Of a DNA stretch of 64,000 nucleotides, positions 52,459-63,350 are shown piece by piece (position 1 is the stretch's first letter; each line of letters begins with the position of its first letter). The stretch comes from Oscillatoriales cyanobacterium (lineage in GTDB: Bacteria > Cyanobacteriota > Cyanobacteriia > Cyanobacteriales > Microcoleaceae). The notes beneath the pieces are model-generated. The model was not told where the DNA came from. It did no database searches and saw only the letters and a program-made list of their open reading frames with translations. The stretch spans positions 55,533 through 119,532 of the forward strand of contig RDYN01000012.1 of assembly GCA_004293365.1 (NCBI GenBank), read 5' to 3'. The position numbers and the translations under genes were made by a program.

Positions 52459-53685
52459 ATGAGCAAGTTGAAAACTTTGGGTGTCAATTTAGGTTTGACA
52501 CTCGGCGGTTTATTAATGGGGGTGGTAATTGGTGAAATTGGATTGCGAGTTGCTAAAGTTGAGGGCTACCCAAAAATAGGAGATGTTGTAGACTCCGCGC
52601 CAACTCGTTTCCACACTGCCGATCGCGATTTGGGTTGGAAGCTCAAACCCGGTGTGTCCGGCGAGTGGAAGGGGGAAGGTGCGAGTTTTGTACAGGTGAA
52701 TAGCGACGGTTTGCGCGATCGCGAACACACCAAAACCAAACCTCCCAATACCTTGCGCGTCGCGGTTTTAGGCGACTCTTTCACCGAAGCAATTCACGTA
52801 CCAGTCGAACAAACTTTCTGGTCAAAATTAGAACGAAAACTCAGCAATTGCAATTCTATAAAAGGCAAGCAAAAAGTCGAAGTTATCAATTTCGGCGTCC
52901 AAGGCTACGGTACTGCTCAAGAATTGATGATGCTGCGTAAAAAAGTGTGGGATTACAATCCTGATATTGTAGTTCTTGCCTTTTTTACTGGCAACGATGT
53001 AATTAATAATTCGCCGAAATTAGAATACGACCTCTATCGACCATTTTTTAGATATGATGCTAGCGGCAAGTTAGTACCAGATATGTCTTTTCGCAATCTG
53101 CCACCCATCGATCGCAATAAAAATGCAGTTTCATTTGTAGACCGGATGCCCAGTTTTTTAGTCAACAATTCCCGCATCTTGCAGGTGATTAAAAAGGTAG
53201 ATTTAGACGGTAAAAAGCGGCAGTTATCTGGAGATTTTACCGCTTTGAGCAGCAAAAACTTCAATCCACCTCAGGATGCAGTTTGGAAAGATGCCTGGAG
53301 GGTGACAGAGGGTTTGATCGTGACAATGCGGAATGAAGTCGTGCAGAAAAAAGCTGATTTCTTGGTTGTGACAATTGGCGATCCGATTCAAGTCGATCGC
53401 GATCCGGCTAAGCGGCAAAAGTTTATGCAGGAACACAAAATTCAGGATTTATTTTATCCCGACAGGCGGCTGGAAAAATTGGGCGCGCGCGAGGGTTTTC
53501 GCGTACTGAATTTAACTGAACAGTTCCAAGGTTACACCGAAAAATTTCAAGTCTGCGCCCACGGTTTTGAGAATTCTGTACCCTGTGGGGGTCACTGGAA
53601 CGAACTCGGACACCGACTGGCCAGCATCCTGATCAACAGAAATCTGTGCGAAAATTTGAAACAGTCTCAAGTACCAAAAAAATAA
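52459..53685 (+). CDS. SGNH/GDSL hydrolase family protein, membrane-anchored
   Basis: From the ATG at 52459 the protein has 408 residues. An N-terminal membrane anchor (VNLGLTLGGLLMGVVIGEIG) is followed by an SGNH domain: VAVLGDSFTEAIHVPVEQTF (catalytic Ser block), VINFGVQGYGTAQELMMLRK (Gly block), VVLAFFTGNDVINN (Asn block) and GGHWNELGHRLASILIN (His block). The gene follows DUF5989 by four bases. In this cassette it probably acts on an extracytoplasmic glycan or lipid, for example as acyl- or carbamoyl-modifying hydrolase. The reaction is inferred. Confidence 0.9.
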   Translation: MSKLKTLGVNLGLTLGGLLMGVVIGEIGLRVAKVEGYPKIGDVVDSAPTRFHTADRDLGWKLKPGVSGEWKGEGASFVQVNSDGLRDREHTKTKPPNTLRVAVLGDSFTEAIHVPVEQTFWSKLERKLSNCNSIKGKQKVEVINFGVQGYGTAQELMMLRKKVWDYNPDIVVLAFFTGNDVINNSPKLEYDLYRPFFRYDASGKLVPDMSFRNLPPIDRNKNAVSFVDRMPSFLVNNSRILQVIKKVDLDGKKRQLSGDFTALSSKNFNPPQDAVWKDAWRVTEGLIVTMRNEVVQKKADFLVVTIGDPIQVDRDPAKRQKFMQEHKIQDLFYPDRRLEKLGAREGFRVLNLTEQFQGYTEKFQVCAHGFENSVPCGGHWNELGHRLASILINRNLCENLKQSQVPKK

Positions 53686-53704
53686 CCGCAAGCAGTCAAA
53701 TTTC

Positions 53705-55030
53705 ATGAAAGATTCAACGCCACTTCAAAAAGGCAAAAATATATTAACTTTAATCGCCGTCAATTTAGCGATCGCCTTTATTTGTCTGGAAGCTTTGTCC
53801 CTAGCTTTTTATTTTATCAATCAAAAGCAGTTTTTTTATACTAGAACTAAAGCTAAAGAAAAAGTAGTCGAAGATATTGAACGGATCGGAATTAGGCTAG
53901 ATGAATCAATCGTAGAAAGACTGCACCCGTTTTTTGGCTACGTCCTCAAACAAGGTGCTTTTACCAATGAAAGATTAAAGTTAAAAGTCAACAGACACGG
54001 CTTTTTTTCACTCTACGAATACCCCTTTATTAAAACCAATAAAAAACAATTTATTATCGGAGTTTTTGGCGGTTCAGTTGCCAACAACTTTGCTGTAGAC
54101 GAATATATAAATCAAAGATTGTCTAAAAAGTTGCAGAGTTATCCCGAATTTGCCGATCGCGAAATTCGCATTTTAAATTTTGGCAACGGCGGATACAAGC
54201 AGCCCCAGCAATTGTTAATTTTAAATTATTTTTTGGCCTTGGGCCAAGAGTTAGATTTAGTCATCAATATTGACGGTTTTAACGAAGTAGCACTGTCAAA
54301 TTTAAACAACAAAGCCCAGCTAGAAATAGGAATGCCCAGCGTCCAGCACCTACAGGGACTGACGAGTTTAGCCAACAACAACTTATCGCCAGAAGCGATG
54401 AGTTCGATCGTGCAAATTAACGAAAACAAAAAACAGTTGAAAGCAGGTATTGACAAATTGCAAACTTGTCAACTTGCTTTGTGTCACGCCGTTACCTCGC
54501 TGCGGGTGAAACAATTAGTCAACAATTACCAGCAAGCAGTTGTCAAGTACGACGCGCAAGTCAAACAAGCCAACTCAGACCCCGCAAAAAGCGGTATAGT
54601 ATACATTCCCAAAGCTGAGTCTGTTTTGCGAGAGGCTGCTGCTTTTGACAAAATGACCTCGATTTGGTACGAATCGTCGATCGGCATGAATCAAATTTTA
54701 TCGAGTAGAAACATCAAATATTTTCACTTTATCCAGCCCAACCAGTATTATCCCACTAAACGAGTGTTTACCGCCAAGGAAAAGGAAATTGCCATCAGCA
54801 AAGACAGCCCGTACATCGAAGGAGTAAACAAAGGTTATCCGGTGCTGTTGTCCAAAGTCGATGATTTGCAAAAAGCTGGGGTGAATGTGTTTAGCGCCGT
54901 AAATATTTTGGACAATACAAAAGATACGGTTTACAAAGATGCTTGCTGTCACTATAATTCAGTGGGAGAGGAAGTATTGGCAAACTATATTTCCAGTTCC
55001 ATCATTCAAGTAGTAAGAAAGTCTAAATAA
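53705..55030 (+). CDS. SGNH-like membrane-anchored protein, paralogue 1
   Basis: The 441-residue protein has an N-terminal membrane anchor (ILTLIAVNLAIAFICLEALS) and an SGNH-like domain: FIIGVFGGSVANNFAVDEYI, ILNFGNGGYKQPQQLLILNY, DLVINIDGFNEVALSNLNNK and DACCHYNSVGEEVLANYISS. The Ser of the GDS motif is present as GGSVA. It is closely related to the next gene (about half of the residues appear identical in the conserved blocks), so the two arose by tandem duplication. The substrate is unknown. Confidence 0.85.
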   Translation: MKDSTPLQKGKNILTLIAVNLAIAFICLEALSLAFYFINQKQFFYTRTKAKEKVVEDIERIGIRLDESIVERLHPFFGYVLKQGAFTNERLKLKVNRHGFFSLYEYPFIKTNKKQFIIGVFGGSVANNFAVDEYINQRLSKKLQSYPEFADREIRILNFGNGGYKQPQQLLILNYFLALGQELDLVINIDGFNEVALSNLNNKAQLEIGMPSVQHLQGLTSLANNNLSPEAMSSIVQINENKKQLKAGIDKLQTCQLALCHAVTSLRVKQLVNNYQQAVVKYDAQVKQANSDPAKSGIVYIPKAESVLREAAAFDKMTSIWYESSIGMNQILSSRNIKYFHFIQPNQYYPTKRVFTAKEKEIAISKDSPYIEGVNKGYPVLLSKVDDLQKAGVNVFSAVNILDNTKDTVYKDACCHYNSVGEEVLANYISSSIIQVVRKSK

Positions 55031-55036
55031 ATATTT

Positions 55037-56371
55037 ATGAAAGATTTCAAGTTAATTAACAAAGGCCAAGAACTCCTCAAAATTACTTTGATTAACTTGG
55101 CGCTTTTACTTGTTTTCCTAGAACTCGGTTCCTTGGGATGGTATTTTGTCAAGCACAAGCAATTTTTCTATACTAGAGAAAAGGCGCAAGATAAGTCGGC
55201 TTTAGGAATTAATTTAGAAGGAGTGCGTCTGAATCAGTCTATTGTCGAAAGGTTTCATCCTTTCTTTGGGTTTATTCAAAAACCCAGCGCTGATTTTCGA
55301 CCTGGTTTTAAGGTGAACAACTACGGATTTATCTCTCCTTACGATTACCCTTTTAAAAAATTTAAAAAAAATCAATTTGTGATCGGAATTTTTGGCGGTT
55401 CCGTGGCTTCAGATTTTTCCATCTTTCAAGTTCAGAACAAAATTTTACCTCAATACCTCAAACAGGTTCCCGGTTTACAGGATAAAGAATTTATAATTTT
55501 GTCTTTTGCTACGGGCGGTTACAAACAGCCGCAACAGTTATTAATTTTAAACTATTTTTTAGCTTTAGGTCAAGAGTTAGATATGGTCATCAATATAGAT
55601 GGCTTTAATGAAGTAGCACTTTCTAATATAAATAATAAAAATAAAATCGATCTGGCGATGCCAAGCAATCAGCACATTTCGCCGCTGACTAGCTTGGCAA
55701 ATAATAGCCTTTCTACCAAGGCTTTGCAAGCAACTATTAGAATCAAAGAAACTAAAACTCAGATTAATGAGGGTTTGGAAAGTTTGCAACATTGCTCTTT
55801 AGCTGCGTGCGATGCTTTGACTTCTGTTTACGTTCAAAATTTAGTCAACAATTATCGCAGAGATGTAATTTTGTTTGAAAAAGAACGCAGCAAAAATCAG
55901 CAAGATGACGAAGGTAGCGTTATTTATATTAATAAAAATAAGTCTGTTTTAGAGGATGATGCAGCTTTTGAACAAATGGCGTGGAATTGGGCAAAAAGTT
56001 CGATTTTTATGCACAAAGTGTTGTCGGCTAGCAAGGTTCCTTATTTTCACGTCCTCCAGCCTAATCAATATTATCAGACGAAAAGGGTGTTTAGCGATGC
56101 TGAGAAGCGAATTGCTTTTAATAAAGATACTCCTTATGCTAATTCTGTGGAAATTGGCTATCCGGCTCTTTTGGGTAAGTTTCCTAATTTACAAAAAAAT
56201 CAGATTAATATTTTGAATGGGGTTAAGGTTTTTGACAAGACTAAAGATGTTGTTTATGTAGATAGCTGCTGTCATTATAATAAAACTGGAGAGGAGATTT
56301 TTAGCAATTATGTGGGCAGTTCTATTGTGGAAGCTTTGCGGAAGGATCGGGCTAGCAGTAATAAGAAGTAG
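55037..56371 (+). CDS. SGNH-like membrane-anchored protein, paralogue 2
   Basis: The 444-residue protein repeats the layout of its neighbour: anchor (ITLINLALLLVFLELGSLGW), FVIGIFGGSVASDFSIFQVQ, YKQPQQLLILNYFLALGQEL, DMVINIDGFNEVALSNINNK and DSCCHYNKTGEEIFSNYVGS. It begins six bases after the first copy. Its DNA is more AT-rich than the carbamoyltransferase gene. Retention of both copies suggests different substrates or a complex of two. Confidence 0.85.
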   Translation: MKDFKLINKGQELLKITLINLALLLVFLELGSLGWYFVKHKQFFYTREKAQDKSALGINLEGVRLNQSIVERFHPFFGFIQKPSADFRPGFKVNNYGFISPYDYPFKKFKKNQFVIGIFGGSVASDFSIFQVQNKILPQYLKQVPGLQDKEFIILSFATGGYKQPQQLLILNYFLALGQELDMVINIDGFNEVALSNINNKNKIDLAMPSNQHISPLTSLANNSLSTKALQATIRIKETKTQINEGLESLQHCSLAACDALTSVYVQNLVNNYRRDVILFEKERSKNQQDDEGSVIYINKNKSVLEDDAAFEQMAWNWAKSSIFMHKVLSASKVPYFHVLQPNQYYQTKRVFSDAEKRIAFNKDTPYANSVEIGYPALLGKFPNLQKNQINILNGVKVFDKTKDVVYVDSCCHYNKTGEEIFSNYVGSSIVEALRKDRASSNKK

Positions 56372-56447
56372 GTTGACCAAATTATATCAAATTCGGCTTA
56401 AATACCCCGATAATTTAGATTATGTTCGGTAAAATAACTATGATAGG

Positions 56448-56500
56448 GTTTGTAGTGAGGACTTTAGTCCTCAGAAATTGATAAGGACTAAAGTCCGAAC
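56448..56500. repeat. Dispersed palindromic repeat, end degenerate
   Basis: GTTTGTAGTGAGGACTTTAG is followed by the loop AGAAATTGATAA and GGACTAAAGTCC, after which the outer arm has decayed (GAACGATCGAACC). It lies between the convergent SGNH-like and CNNM-type genes. A doubled CGATCGCAAATTTTAGGTTT unit follows at 56521-56571. Confidence 0.8.
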
Positions 56501-56557
56501 GATCGAACCTATTTTCCCGCCGATCGCAAATTTTAGGTTTTTGGTCGATCGCAAATT

Positions 56558-57889
56558 TTAGGTTTTTGGTTGGGTTTTAGCCAGATCGCCCGTGGAGTCG
56601 ATCGGCATTACCAAGATCTTATCAACGCGGTTCCCATCCATATCGACGACTTCGACGCGCAAGCCGTTCCATTCAAAATGCTCTGCCGCCGCCGGAATTT
56701 TACCCAAATTTGTAATCACAAAACCGCCCATTGTGTGGTAACTTCCTTTATTTTCTGAAGATACTTCTTCAATTCCAAACAAATCAAAGAAATTCTCGAC
56801 CGGGAGCATTCCGTCTAACAGCCAAGAACCATCTTCGCGCTGCACAGCTTGCGGTTCGTCGGCATCTTCAACCGAGGGAAAGTCCCCAACTAATTCGACT
56901 AAAATATCGTTTACAGTCACCAATCCTTGAATGACGCCGTATTCGTCTACTACCAAGGCAATTTGATTGCTAGATTGCTTGAAAAGCTCTAAGACTTTTA
57001 AACCTCTGGTGCTTTCGGGTACAAATAAAGGTCTCCGCAAAGAAGCACTTAAATCCAGGGGTTGACCTGTTAAAGTGCGAGACAACATATCGGTAACGTG
57101 TACTAAACCGACAACGTTATCGAGCCCGCCCTGACAAACTGGAAACCGGGAATGACCGCTGCCGAGCATTTTTTGGCGGTTTTCTTCTACTGAGTCGTCG
57201 AGGTCGAGCCAAATAAGATCGGGCCGCGGGGTCATTAGGGCGCTGACTCGCCGATCGCCCAAACGGAACACTCTTTCCACCATGTCCTGTTCGGCTTCTT
57301 CAAAGGTTCCAGCCTCGGTTCCTTGCTCGATTAAAACTTTAATTTCTTCCTCTGTAACTTGGGGTTCCGTTGAAGGGACAATCCCCATCATTCGCAAGAT
57401 TAATTCCGTGGAATAACTTAAAACATAAACGGCAGGAGCGCCAATTTTGGAGAGCATTCGCATGGGAATAGCGACGCTAGAGGCGATCGGCTCGGGGTTG
57501 TTGAGGGCCAGGCGCTTCGGCACGAGTTCGCCGATAATTATGGTGAGATAAGTTATGGTTAAAATTGCGATGACTGAGGCGATCGGCTGAGCATAGGGCG
57601 AAGCGGCCGGAATTAAGCGCAACAGAGGCTCTACCCTTTTAGCAATAGTCGTTTCTCCCAAAGCGCCCGACAGGATAGCCAACAGCGTAATTCCGATTTG
57701 AACTGTCGGCAAGAACTGATTGGGGGCATTAGCCAGATCCAAAGCTATACGGGCATTCGTCGAACCCTGGTTAGCCATCTGTTGCAGTCTCACCTTCCGT
57801 ACTGAGACGATGGCCATTTCTGACATCACAAACACGCCATTGAGGAAAACTAGGAGGAGAACAATCAGAATATCGGTACTTGGGGACAT
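56558..57889 (-). CDS. CNNM/CorC (HlyC) family membrane protein with CBS pair
   Basis: The 443-residue protein has an N-terminal CNNM membrane domain (about 1-190: ILIVLLLVFLNGVFVMSEMA, FLPTVQIGITLLAILSGALG, TIIIGELVPKRLALNNPEPI), two CBS domains (about 205-335: MTPRPDLIWLDLDDSVEENR, IALVVDEYGVIQGLVTVNDI) and a CorC_HlyC domain (about 350-430: WLLDGMLPVENFFDLFGIEE). Members are thought to be Mg(2+) or other cation exporters; older annotations call them hemolysins. It is a single gene transcribed toward the repeat at 56448. Confidence 0.95.
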   Translation of the reverse strand: MSPSTDILIVLLLVFLNGVFVMSEMAIVSVRKVRLQQMANQGSTNARIALDLANAPNQFLPTVQIGITLLAILSGALGETTIAKRVEPLLRLIPAASPYAQPIASVIAILTITYLTIIIGELVPKRLALNNPEPIASSVAIPMRMLSKIGAPAVYVLSYSTELILRMMGIVPSTEPQVTEEEIKVLIEQGTEAGTFEEAEQDMVERVFRLGDRRVSALMTPRPDLIWLDLDDSVEENRQKMLGSGHSRFPVCQGGLDNVVGLVHVTDMLSRTLTGQPLDLSASLRRPLFVPESTRGLKVLELFKQSSNQIALVVDEYGVIQGLVTVNDILVELVGDFPSVEDADEPQAVQREDGSWLLDGMLPVENFFDLFGIEEVSSENKGSYHTMGGFVITNLGKIPAAAEHFEWNGLRVEVVDMDGNRVDKILVMPIDSTGDLAKTQPKT

Positions 57890-58234
57890 TTCTCAATTTA
57901 TCGGTGGTAAAGGCGAAGCGCACTGCCCGCTTAGTCGATTTTAGATTTTAGATTTTAGATTTTAGATTGAATCGGCAGCCACAAGCTGAGGGCTCTGTCA
58001 ATTTAGATCGCAAAATCGAAATTGGCGATCGACCTGTCCCTAGATTAACGGAACAGGCTCGTTTCGATCGCAAGTTCGAGATATTCACAGAACACATCTA
58101 GCAAAAATCTACCCGCAGTGGAGTTGAACTGCCAAGAGCCGATCGACACAATGATAGATGTTTGTCGTACAATCTTCCTTAACTAGGCAGGGGGGGAAGA
58201 GCCTTCGCCCATCGGGGATAAAAATTAACAGCAC
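57890..58234. other. Gap between CNNM-type gene and mfd, heptamer repeat only
   Basis: Four ATTTTAG units lie at 57937-57967. The rest contains several GATCG sites and must include both divergent promoters, but no confident -35/-10 pair was recognised. No gene is seen. Confidence 0.5.
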
Positions 58235-61200
58235 ATGACTTTCTCTTCGATAATTCGGACATTGGGGCGATCGCCCCTAGCAACAGAACTTCTCAACAAG
58301 CTCAAACGGCATCACTGCCTGCAACTCAACGGCATCGCCCGCCTACCAAAAGGTTTAGTAGCTTCCGCCCTCGCACAGCAAGAAGGGCGAAACCTATTAG
58401 CCGTGACGGCTACTTTGGAAGAAGCAGGCCGCTGGGTAGCTCAATTAGAGGCGATGGGCTGGCAAACCGTACATTTTTACCCAACTTCGGAAGCTTCGCC
58501 CTACGAGCTATCTTACTCGGACGAGAACGAAATGACCTGGGGACAAATGCAGGTGCTGGCGGATTTGGTGGACAACGAACAAAAAACCGCCAATTCCTCA
58601 AAGCCGATCGCGATTGTAGCCACAGAAAGAGCCCTCCAGCCTCACTTGCCGCCGCCGGAGGCTTTTGAACCCTACTGTCTGACGCTGAAACGAGGCGAAG
58701 TTCAAGACTCAAAGATACTCGATCGCCAACTTGCCTCCATGGGGTACGATCGGGTGAATTTGGTAGAAACCGAAGGCCAGTGGAGCCGCCGGGGCGATAT
58801 TGTCGATGTGTTTCCGGTGGCGGCGGAATTGCCGGTGCGGCTGGAATGGTTCGGGGATACTTTGGATCGACTGCGCGAGTTCGATCCCTCGAACCAGCGA
58901 TCGCTCGATAAGGTCGATCGATTAGTTTTAACTCCGACTAGCTTTAACCCAATTATTAAAGCAGTTTTAGCTGAAAAAAAGCTTGACAAAATCAACAAAA
59001 TAGACTTGCTTGACACAGAAAATGAAGCCGAAAAATATGTCCGCAGGCTGTTAGGTTTAGCGTTTGAAAAACCAGCTTGTTTGTTGGATTATTTACCAGA
59101 AAATACTTTAGTTGTAGTAGACGAACCGCAAGGATGTGAAGGTCACAGCGACCGCTGGTTTGAAAATGCCCAGGAACAATGGGAAAGTTGCAATCAATCT
59201 GTTGTTGCGGATGGGGAAACTGAAACATTGCCAATTGCTAATCTGAAGGTTCCGAAAATTCACCGCAGTTTTGCAGAATCGATCGCAGATGTCGCAGCTT
59301 TCGATCGGCTAGAACTTTCAGAATTAGCAGAAGATTCTACTACTCAAAAAATTAAAAGCTCCTCCGGGGGCGAGCAGCTATCGCCTGCGATCAATTTGGC
59401 CAGCAGGCCTGTGCCGGTGATGCCCCACCAATTTGCGAAACTGTCTCAAATGCTCCGGGAAGAGCGCGATCGCGGTTTTACGGTGTTTCTGGTTTCCGCT
59501 CAACCGAGCCGATCGGTCTCTCTGCTGTCGGAACACGACTGTCCGGCTCAGTTTGTGGTGAATCCGCGCGATTTTTTGGCCATCGACAAATTGCAGTTGC
59601 AGCACATTCCGGTAGCTTTGAAGTACAGCGGGCTGGCAGAGTTGGAAGGTTTTATCCTGCCGACTTTTCGGATTGTCTTAATTAGCGATCGAGAATTCTA
59701 CGGCCAGCATTCTCTCGCAACATTTAGCTACGTCCGCAAGCGCCGCCGCGCCGCTTCTAAAAAGGTTGACCCGAACAAGCTGAGTCCGGGGGATTTTGTG
59801 GTGCACCGCCAGCACGGAGTTGGTAAGTTTCTCAAGTTGGAACGCTTGACAATCGATCGAGAAACTCGCGAATATTTGGTATTGCAATACGCTGACGGTA
59901 CTCTCAGAGTCGCGGCGGATCAATTGGGCGCCCTGTCCAGGTTTCGGACTGTCGGCGATAAAGTGCCGGAACTCAACAAGCTAACTGGTCAAACTTGGGA
60001 AAAAACTAAGACAAAAGTTCGCAAAGCTGTTAAGAAAGTAGCGGTAGATTTGCTGAATCTTTACGCTAAAAGAGCCAAGCAACAGGGTTACGCTTTTCCG
60101 CCTGATATGCCTTGGCAGCAAGAGTTGGAGGATTCTTTCCCGTACCAACCAACGCCGGATCAGTTGAAGGCTACTCTGGATGTGAAACGCGACATGGAGG
60201 GCGATCGACCAATGGATCGCTTGGTCTGCGGCGATGTCGGTTTTGGCAAGACGGAAGTTGCTCTGAGAGCTATTTTTAAGGCGATTACAGCGGGCAAGCA
60301 GGTGGCTTTGCTCGCGCCGACGACAATTTTGACCCAACAGCACTATCACACGCTGAAGGAGCGTTTTTCGCCTTATCCGATCGAAGTTGGTTTGCTCAAC
60401 CGCTTCCGCACAGAAACCGAGCGCCGGGAGATTCACAAGCGCTTAGCAACTGGGGAGTTAGACGTGATTGTCGGTACTCAATCTGTTTTGAGTAAAGCGA
60501 TTAAATTTCGAGATTTGGGTTTGTTGGTGGTGGATGAAGAACAGCGGTTTGGGGTGAAGCAAAAGGAAGCGATTAAATCTCTGAAAACCGAGGTAGATGT
60601 GCTGACTCTGACGGCGACTCCGATTCCCCGCACGTTGTATATGTCTCTGTCGGGGATTCGGGAGATGAGTTTGATTGCGACTCCGCCGCCCAGCCGCCGC
60701 CCGATTCAGACGCATTTATCCCCCTACAATTTGGAATCGGTGCGGACTGCAATTCGTCAAGAGTTGGACAGGGGCGGTCAGGTTTTTTACGTTGTACCTC
60801 GGATTGAGGGGATTGATGAGTTGGCCGATACGTTGCAGCTAATGGTTCCGGGGGCGAGAATTGCGATCGCCCACGGTCAAATGGATGCTTCGGAACTAGA
60901 ATCGATCATGCTGACTTTCAGTGCGGCAGAGTTTGATATTTTGGTGTGCACTACGATTATTGAGTCGGGTTTGGATATTCCCCGTGTCAATACAATCTTG
61001 ATTGAGGACGCGCAGAAGTTTGGTTTGGGTCAGTTGTACCAGTTGCGGGGACGGGTGGGACGGGCGGGGATTCAAGCTCACGCTTGGCTGTTTTATCCGA
61101 AGCAGAACAAGCTTTCAGATGCTGCAAGGCAGCGGCTGCGGGCAATTCAAGAGTTCGCGCAGTTGGGATCGGGCTATCAGTTGGCTGTCCGAGATATGGA

Positions 61201-61792
61201 AATTCGCGGTTCCGGTGATATTTTGGGTACGGAACAGTCCGGTCAAATGGAGGCGATCGGTTTTGATTTGTATGCTGAAATGTTAGAGGAGGCGATTCGC
61301 GAAATTAAGGGTCAGGAAATTCCCAAGGTTGAGGATGCACAAATCGACCTCAGTTTGACGGCGTTTATTCCTGCCGATTATATTGGAGATCTGGATCAAA
61401 AGATGAGCGCTTACCGGTCTGTGGCTTCTGCGAATACTCTCGAAGAGTTGCAACAGATTCGCGCCGATTGGTGCGATCGCTACGGGCCGATTCCTCTACC
61501 GGCGCAGCAACTGATCCGTGTTGTGGAACTCAAACAAATCGCCAAGCAAATCGGTTTTTCTCGGATTAAACCGGAAAATAAGCAGCACATTGTCTTGGAA
61601 ACGCCGATGGAGGAACCTGCTTGGAATTTGCTCAAGGCTAATTTGCCCGAACATCTACATTCTCGTTTTGTCTACAGCAAGGGGAAGGTTACTATTCGCG
61701 GAATGGCTGTTTTGAGCGCCGAAAAGCAGTTGGATAATTTGATTGATTGGTTGGGTAAAATGCAGGGCGCTTTGCCGGAAGCAAAGATTTGA
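58235..61792 (+). CDS. mfd: Transcription-repair coupling factor Mfd
   Basis: The 1185-residue protein displaces stalled RNA polymerase and recruits UvrA. It has a UvrB-homology region (about 30-300: [20 protein letters not shown]), the RNA polymerase-interacting CarD-like domain (about 510-590: [20 protein letters not shown]) and a RecG-like translocase. The translocase has Walker A ([20 protein letters not shown]), DEEQ box ([20 protein letters not shown]), [15 protein letters not shown] and [17 protein letters not shown]. The C-terminal TRCF domain ends [20 protein letters not shown]. Length and domain order are complete. Confidence 0.98.
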   Translation: MTFSSIIRTLGRSPLATELLNKLKRHHCLQLNGIARLPKGLVASALAQQEGRNLLAVTATLEEAGRWVAQLEAMGWQTVHFYPTSEASPYELSYSDENEMTWGQMQVLADLVDNEQKTANSSKPIAIVATERALQPHLPPPEAFEPYCLTLKRGEVQDSKILDRQLASMGYDRVNLVETEGQWSRRGDIVDVFPVAAELPVRLEWFGDTLDRLREFDPSNQRSLDKVDRLVLTPTSFNPIIKAVLAEKKLDKINKIDLLDTENEAEKYVRRLLGLAFEKPACLLDYLPENTLVVVDEPQGCEGHSDRWFENAQEQWESCNQSVVADGETETLPIANLKVPKIHRSFAESIADVAAFDRLELSELAEDSTTQKIKSSSGGEQLSPAINLASRPVPVMPHQFAKLSQMLREERDRGFTVFLVSAQPSRSVSLLSEHDCPAQFVVNPRDFLAIDKLQLQHIPVALKYSGLAELEGFILPTFRIVLISDREFYGQHSLATFSYVRKRRRAASKKVDPNKLSPGDFVVHRQHGVGKFLKLERLTIDRETREYLVLQYADGTLRVAADQLGALSRFRTVGDKVPELNKLTGQTWEKTKTKVRKAVKKVAVDLLNLYAKRAKQQGYAFPPDMPWQQELEDSFPYQPTPDQLKATLDVKRDMEGDRPMDRLVCGDVGFGKTEVALRAIFKAITAGKQVALLAPTTILTQQHYHTLKERFSPYPIEVGLLNRFRTETERREIHKRLATGELDVIVGTQSVLSKAIKFRDLGLLVVDEEQRFGVKQKEAIKSLKTEVDVLTLTATPIPRTLYMSLSGIREMSLIATPPPSRRPIQTHLSPYNLESVRTAIRQELDRGGQVFYVVPRIEGIDELADTLQLMVPGARIAIAHGQMDASELESIMLTFSAAEFDILVCTTIIESGLDIPRVNTILIEDAQKFGLGQLYQLRGRVGRAGIQAHAWLFYPKQNKLSDAARQRLRAIQEFAQLGSGYQLAVRDMEIRGSGDILGTEQSGQMEAIGFDLYAEMLEEAIREIKGQEIPKVEDAQIDLSLTAFIPADYIGDLDQKMSAYRSVASANTLEELQQIRADWCDRYGPIPLPAQQLIRVVELKQIAKQIGFSRIKPENKQHIVLETPMEEPAWNLLKANLPEHLHSRFVYSKGKVTIRGMAVLSAEKQLDNLIDWLGKMQGALPEAKI

Positions 61793-61912
61793 TTTTAATA
61801 TGAAATCCCGCTATTTAGCCGGCGGTCGAAATCTCAGAATCATACCGATGGAACCGGAGAAAATATTGCTGCTGCTTTAATAATTGTTTGAGCAGCACAA
61901 AGGATTAAAATC

Positions 61913-62578
61913 GTGAAAAAGTTAGTCTGTGTTTTTTTTGCGATCGCGCTAGCGCAAGGAGTGCCAACGGTGGTTCAAGCTCAACAAACAATTGACCCGA
62001 TCGACCGGGTTGTGAATGCAGGACTGATGAATAAAGATGCCAGTGGCAATTTTAATGCTGAAGGCATTATCAGTCGCGCCGATTTGGCGGTTATTTTAGT
62101 GAAAACTTTTGGTTTGGAACGGCGGAAAACAGCTCAAAAACCGGATATGGAATTGCCCGACGTACCTAAAAGCTACTGGGCTTACAGCGCGATTCAAACT
62201 GCTTTAAAAACGGGAACTATGAGTGGATATCGCGACGGAATGTTTTTCCCAAATCAAAGAGTGACTCGCGCTGAGGCTTTGGCGATTTTTGCTCAAGCTT
62301 ACGGCGTTTTTCAGTTTCCCGAGGCCACCGTTGCCGAGATTTTAGCTAAGTATCCAGATGCAGGGGAAATTCCTAGTTGGGCTAGAAAGTCTATGGCTAC
62401 TGCACTGTATGAAGGGTTTGTGAATCTTGAAGTCGGAACTAATGCAATTAATCCTTTGAAGCCGATGACTCGCGGTAATATCGCTTACGCTTTGAGCAAG
62501 TATTTGGAGCGGCAGGTAAGACCAACTTCTTTGCCTGTCCCGGATGAGGAGCCACCTAATCGCGGCATGGGAAGGTAA
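61913..62578 (+). CDS. S-layer homology (SLH) domain secreted protein
   Basis: The 221-residue protein has a signal peptide (LVCVFFAIALAQGVPTVVQA) and three SLH-type segments: about 30-75 (IDPIDRVVNAGLMNKDASGN, ISRADLAVILVKTF), about 80-130 (PDVPKSYWAYSAIQTALKTG, NQRVTRAEALAIFAQAYGVF) and about 150-205 (MTRGNIAYALSKYLERQ). SLH domains bind peptidoglycan-linked polymers. It is probably exported and wall-bound. Confidence 0.9.
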   Translation: MKKLVCVFFAIALAQGVPTVVQAQQTIDPIDRVVNAGLMNKDASGNFNAEGIISRADLAVILVKTFGLERRKTAQKPDMELPDVPKSYWAYSAIQTALKTGTMSGYRDGMFFPNQRVTRAEALAIFAQAYGVFQFPEATVAEILAKYPDAGEIPSWARKSMATALYEGFVNLEVGTNAINPLKPMTRGNIAYALSKYLERQVRPTSLPVPDEEPPNRGMGR

Positions 62579-62776
62579 ATATAGTAAGTTTCATTTGCCT
62601 GATAATCGGTAATTAGTAATTGAGAAAGCCATAGCTCATTCAATTAAAAATTGCTAAGCTGTTCGACATTCAAAATGCACTATTTGTGTGCCAGATCCCA
62701 TACTGTAAGGGGTTGAGGCAATAAATTTAAATGACTAACAGCTTATAGCAATCCTAACTGAGATGTGAACACAAAT

Positions 62777-63322
62777 ATGATAAAATATAAAAAACTAAGT
62801 GCGATCGGGCAACCAAAAACTCCCCAACCACCCAAAAAAGACGACCCCAAAAACCTCGGCTACGTCTCACCCGAATTTGCCGAAAAAGTATCCCAACAGG
62901 AAATTGACCAAATCAACGCCAACGTCGAAACCCTGCTGCTAACTCAAAGCTGCATCCGCTGCGACCTCCGAGGTATAAAATTAGTTAACCTTACTTTAAA
63001 AAACCCGATCGTTACAGGAGCAGACTTATCAGATGCCAACCTCAGCGGAGGTACTTTCGAGATAGCAGATTTTGTCAACACTAACCTAGCACGTACCGAC
63101 TTAAGCGGTTCAGTTTTAATAGGAGCCAGAATCAGCAATACTAATTTTAGGAAAGCCAACTTGACAAATACTAATTTAGACGGTGCGGACTTGCGCTTTT
63201 CTGACTTGAGAGATGCCAACCTTTCTAATACGAATCTCCGCAATGCTAACATGGATGGTGCTAGTCTCGATCGAGCCAGTATGGGAGGAACTACTATGCC
63301 CGATGGTCGAAAAAATCAATAA
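62777..63322 (+). CDS. Pentapeptide-repeat protein
   Basis: The protein of about 181 residues has an N-terminal extension (GYVSPEFAEKVSQQEIDQIN) followed by CIRCDLRGIKLVNLTLKNP and pentapeptide repeats to the end (ANLTNTNLDGADLRFSDLRD, ANLSNTNLRNANMDGASLDR). The start is either ATG 62777 or GTG 62765. The TQSCIRCDLRG motif is common in cyanobacterial pentapeptide proteins with a short Cys-x-x-Cys stretch. The function is unknown. Confidence 0.88.
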   Translation: MIKYKKLSAIGQPKTPQPPKKDDPKNLGYVSPEFAEKVSQQEIDQINANVETLLLTQSCIRCDLRGIKLVNLTLKNPIVTGADLSDANLSGGTFEIADFVNTNLARTDLSGSVLIGARISNTNFRKANLTNTNLDGADLRFSDLRDANLSNTNLRNANMDGASLDRASMGGTTMPDGRKNQ

Positions 63323-63350
63323 TATTAAATTCGTCATTCCTGACGGCTAG

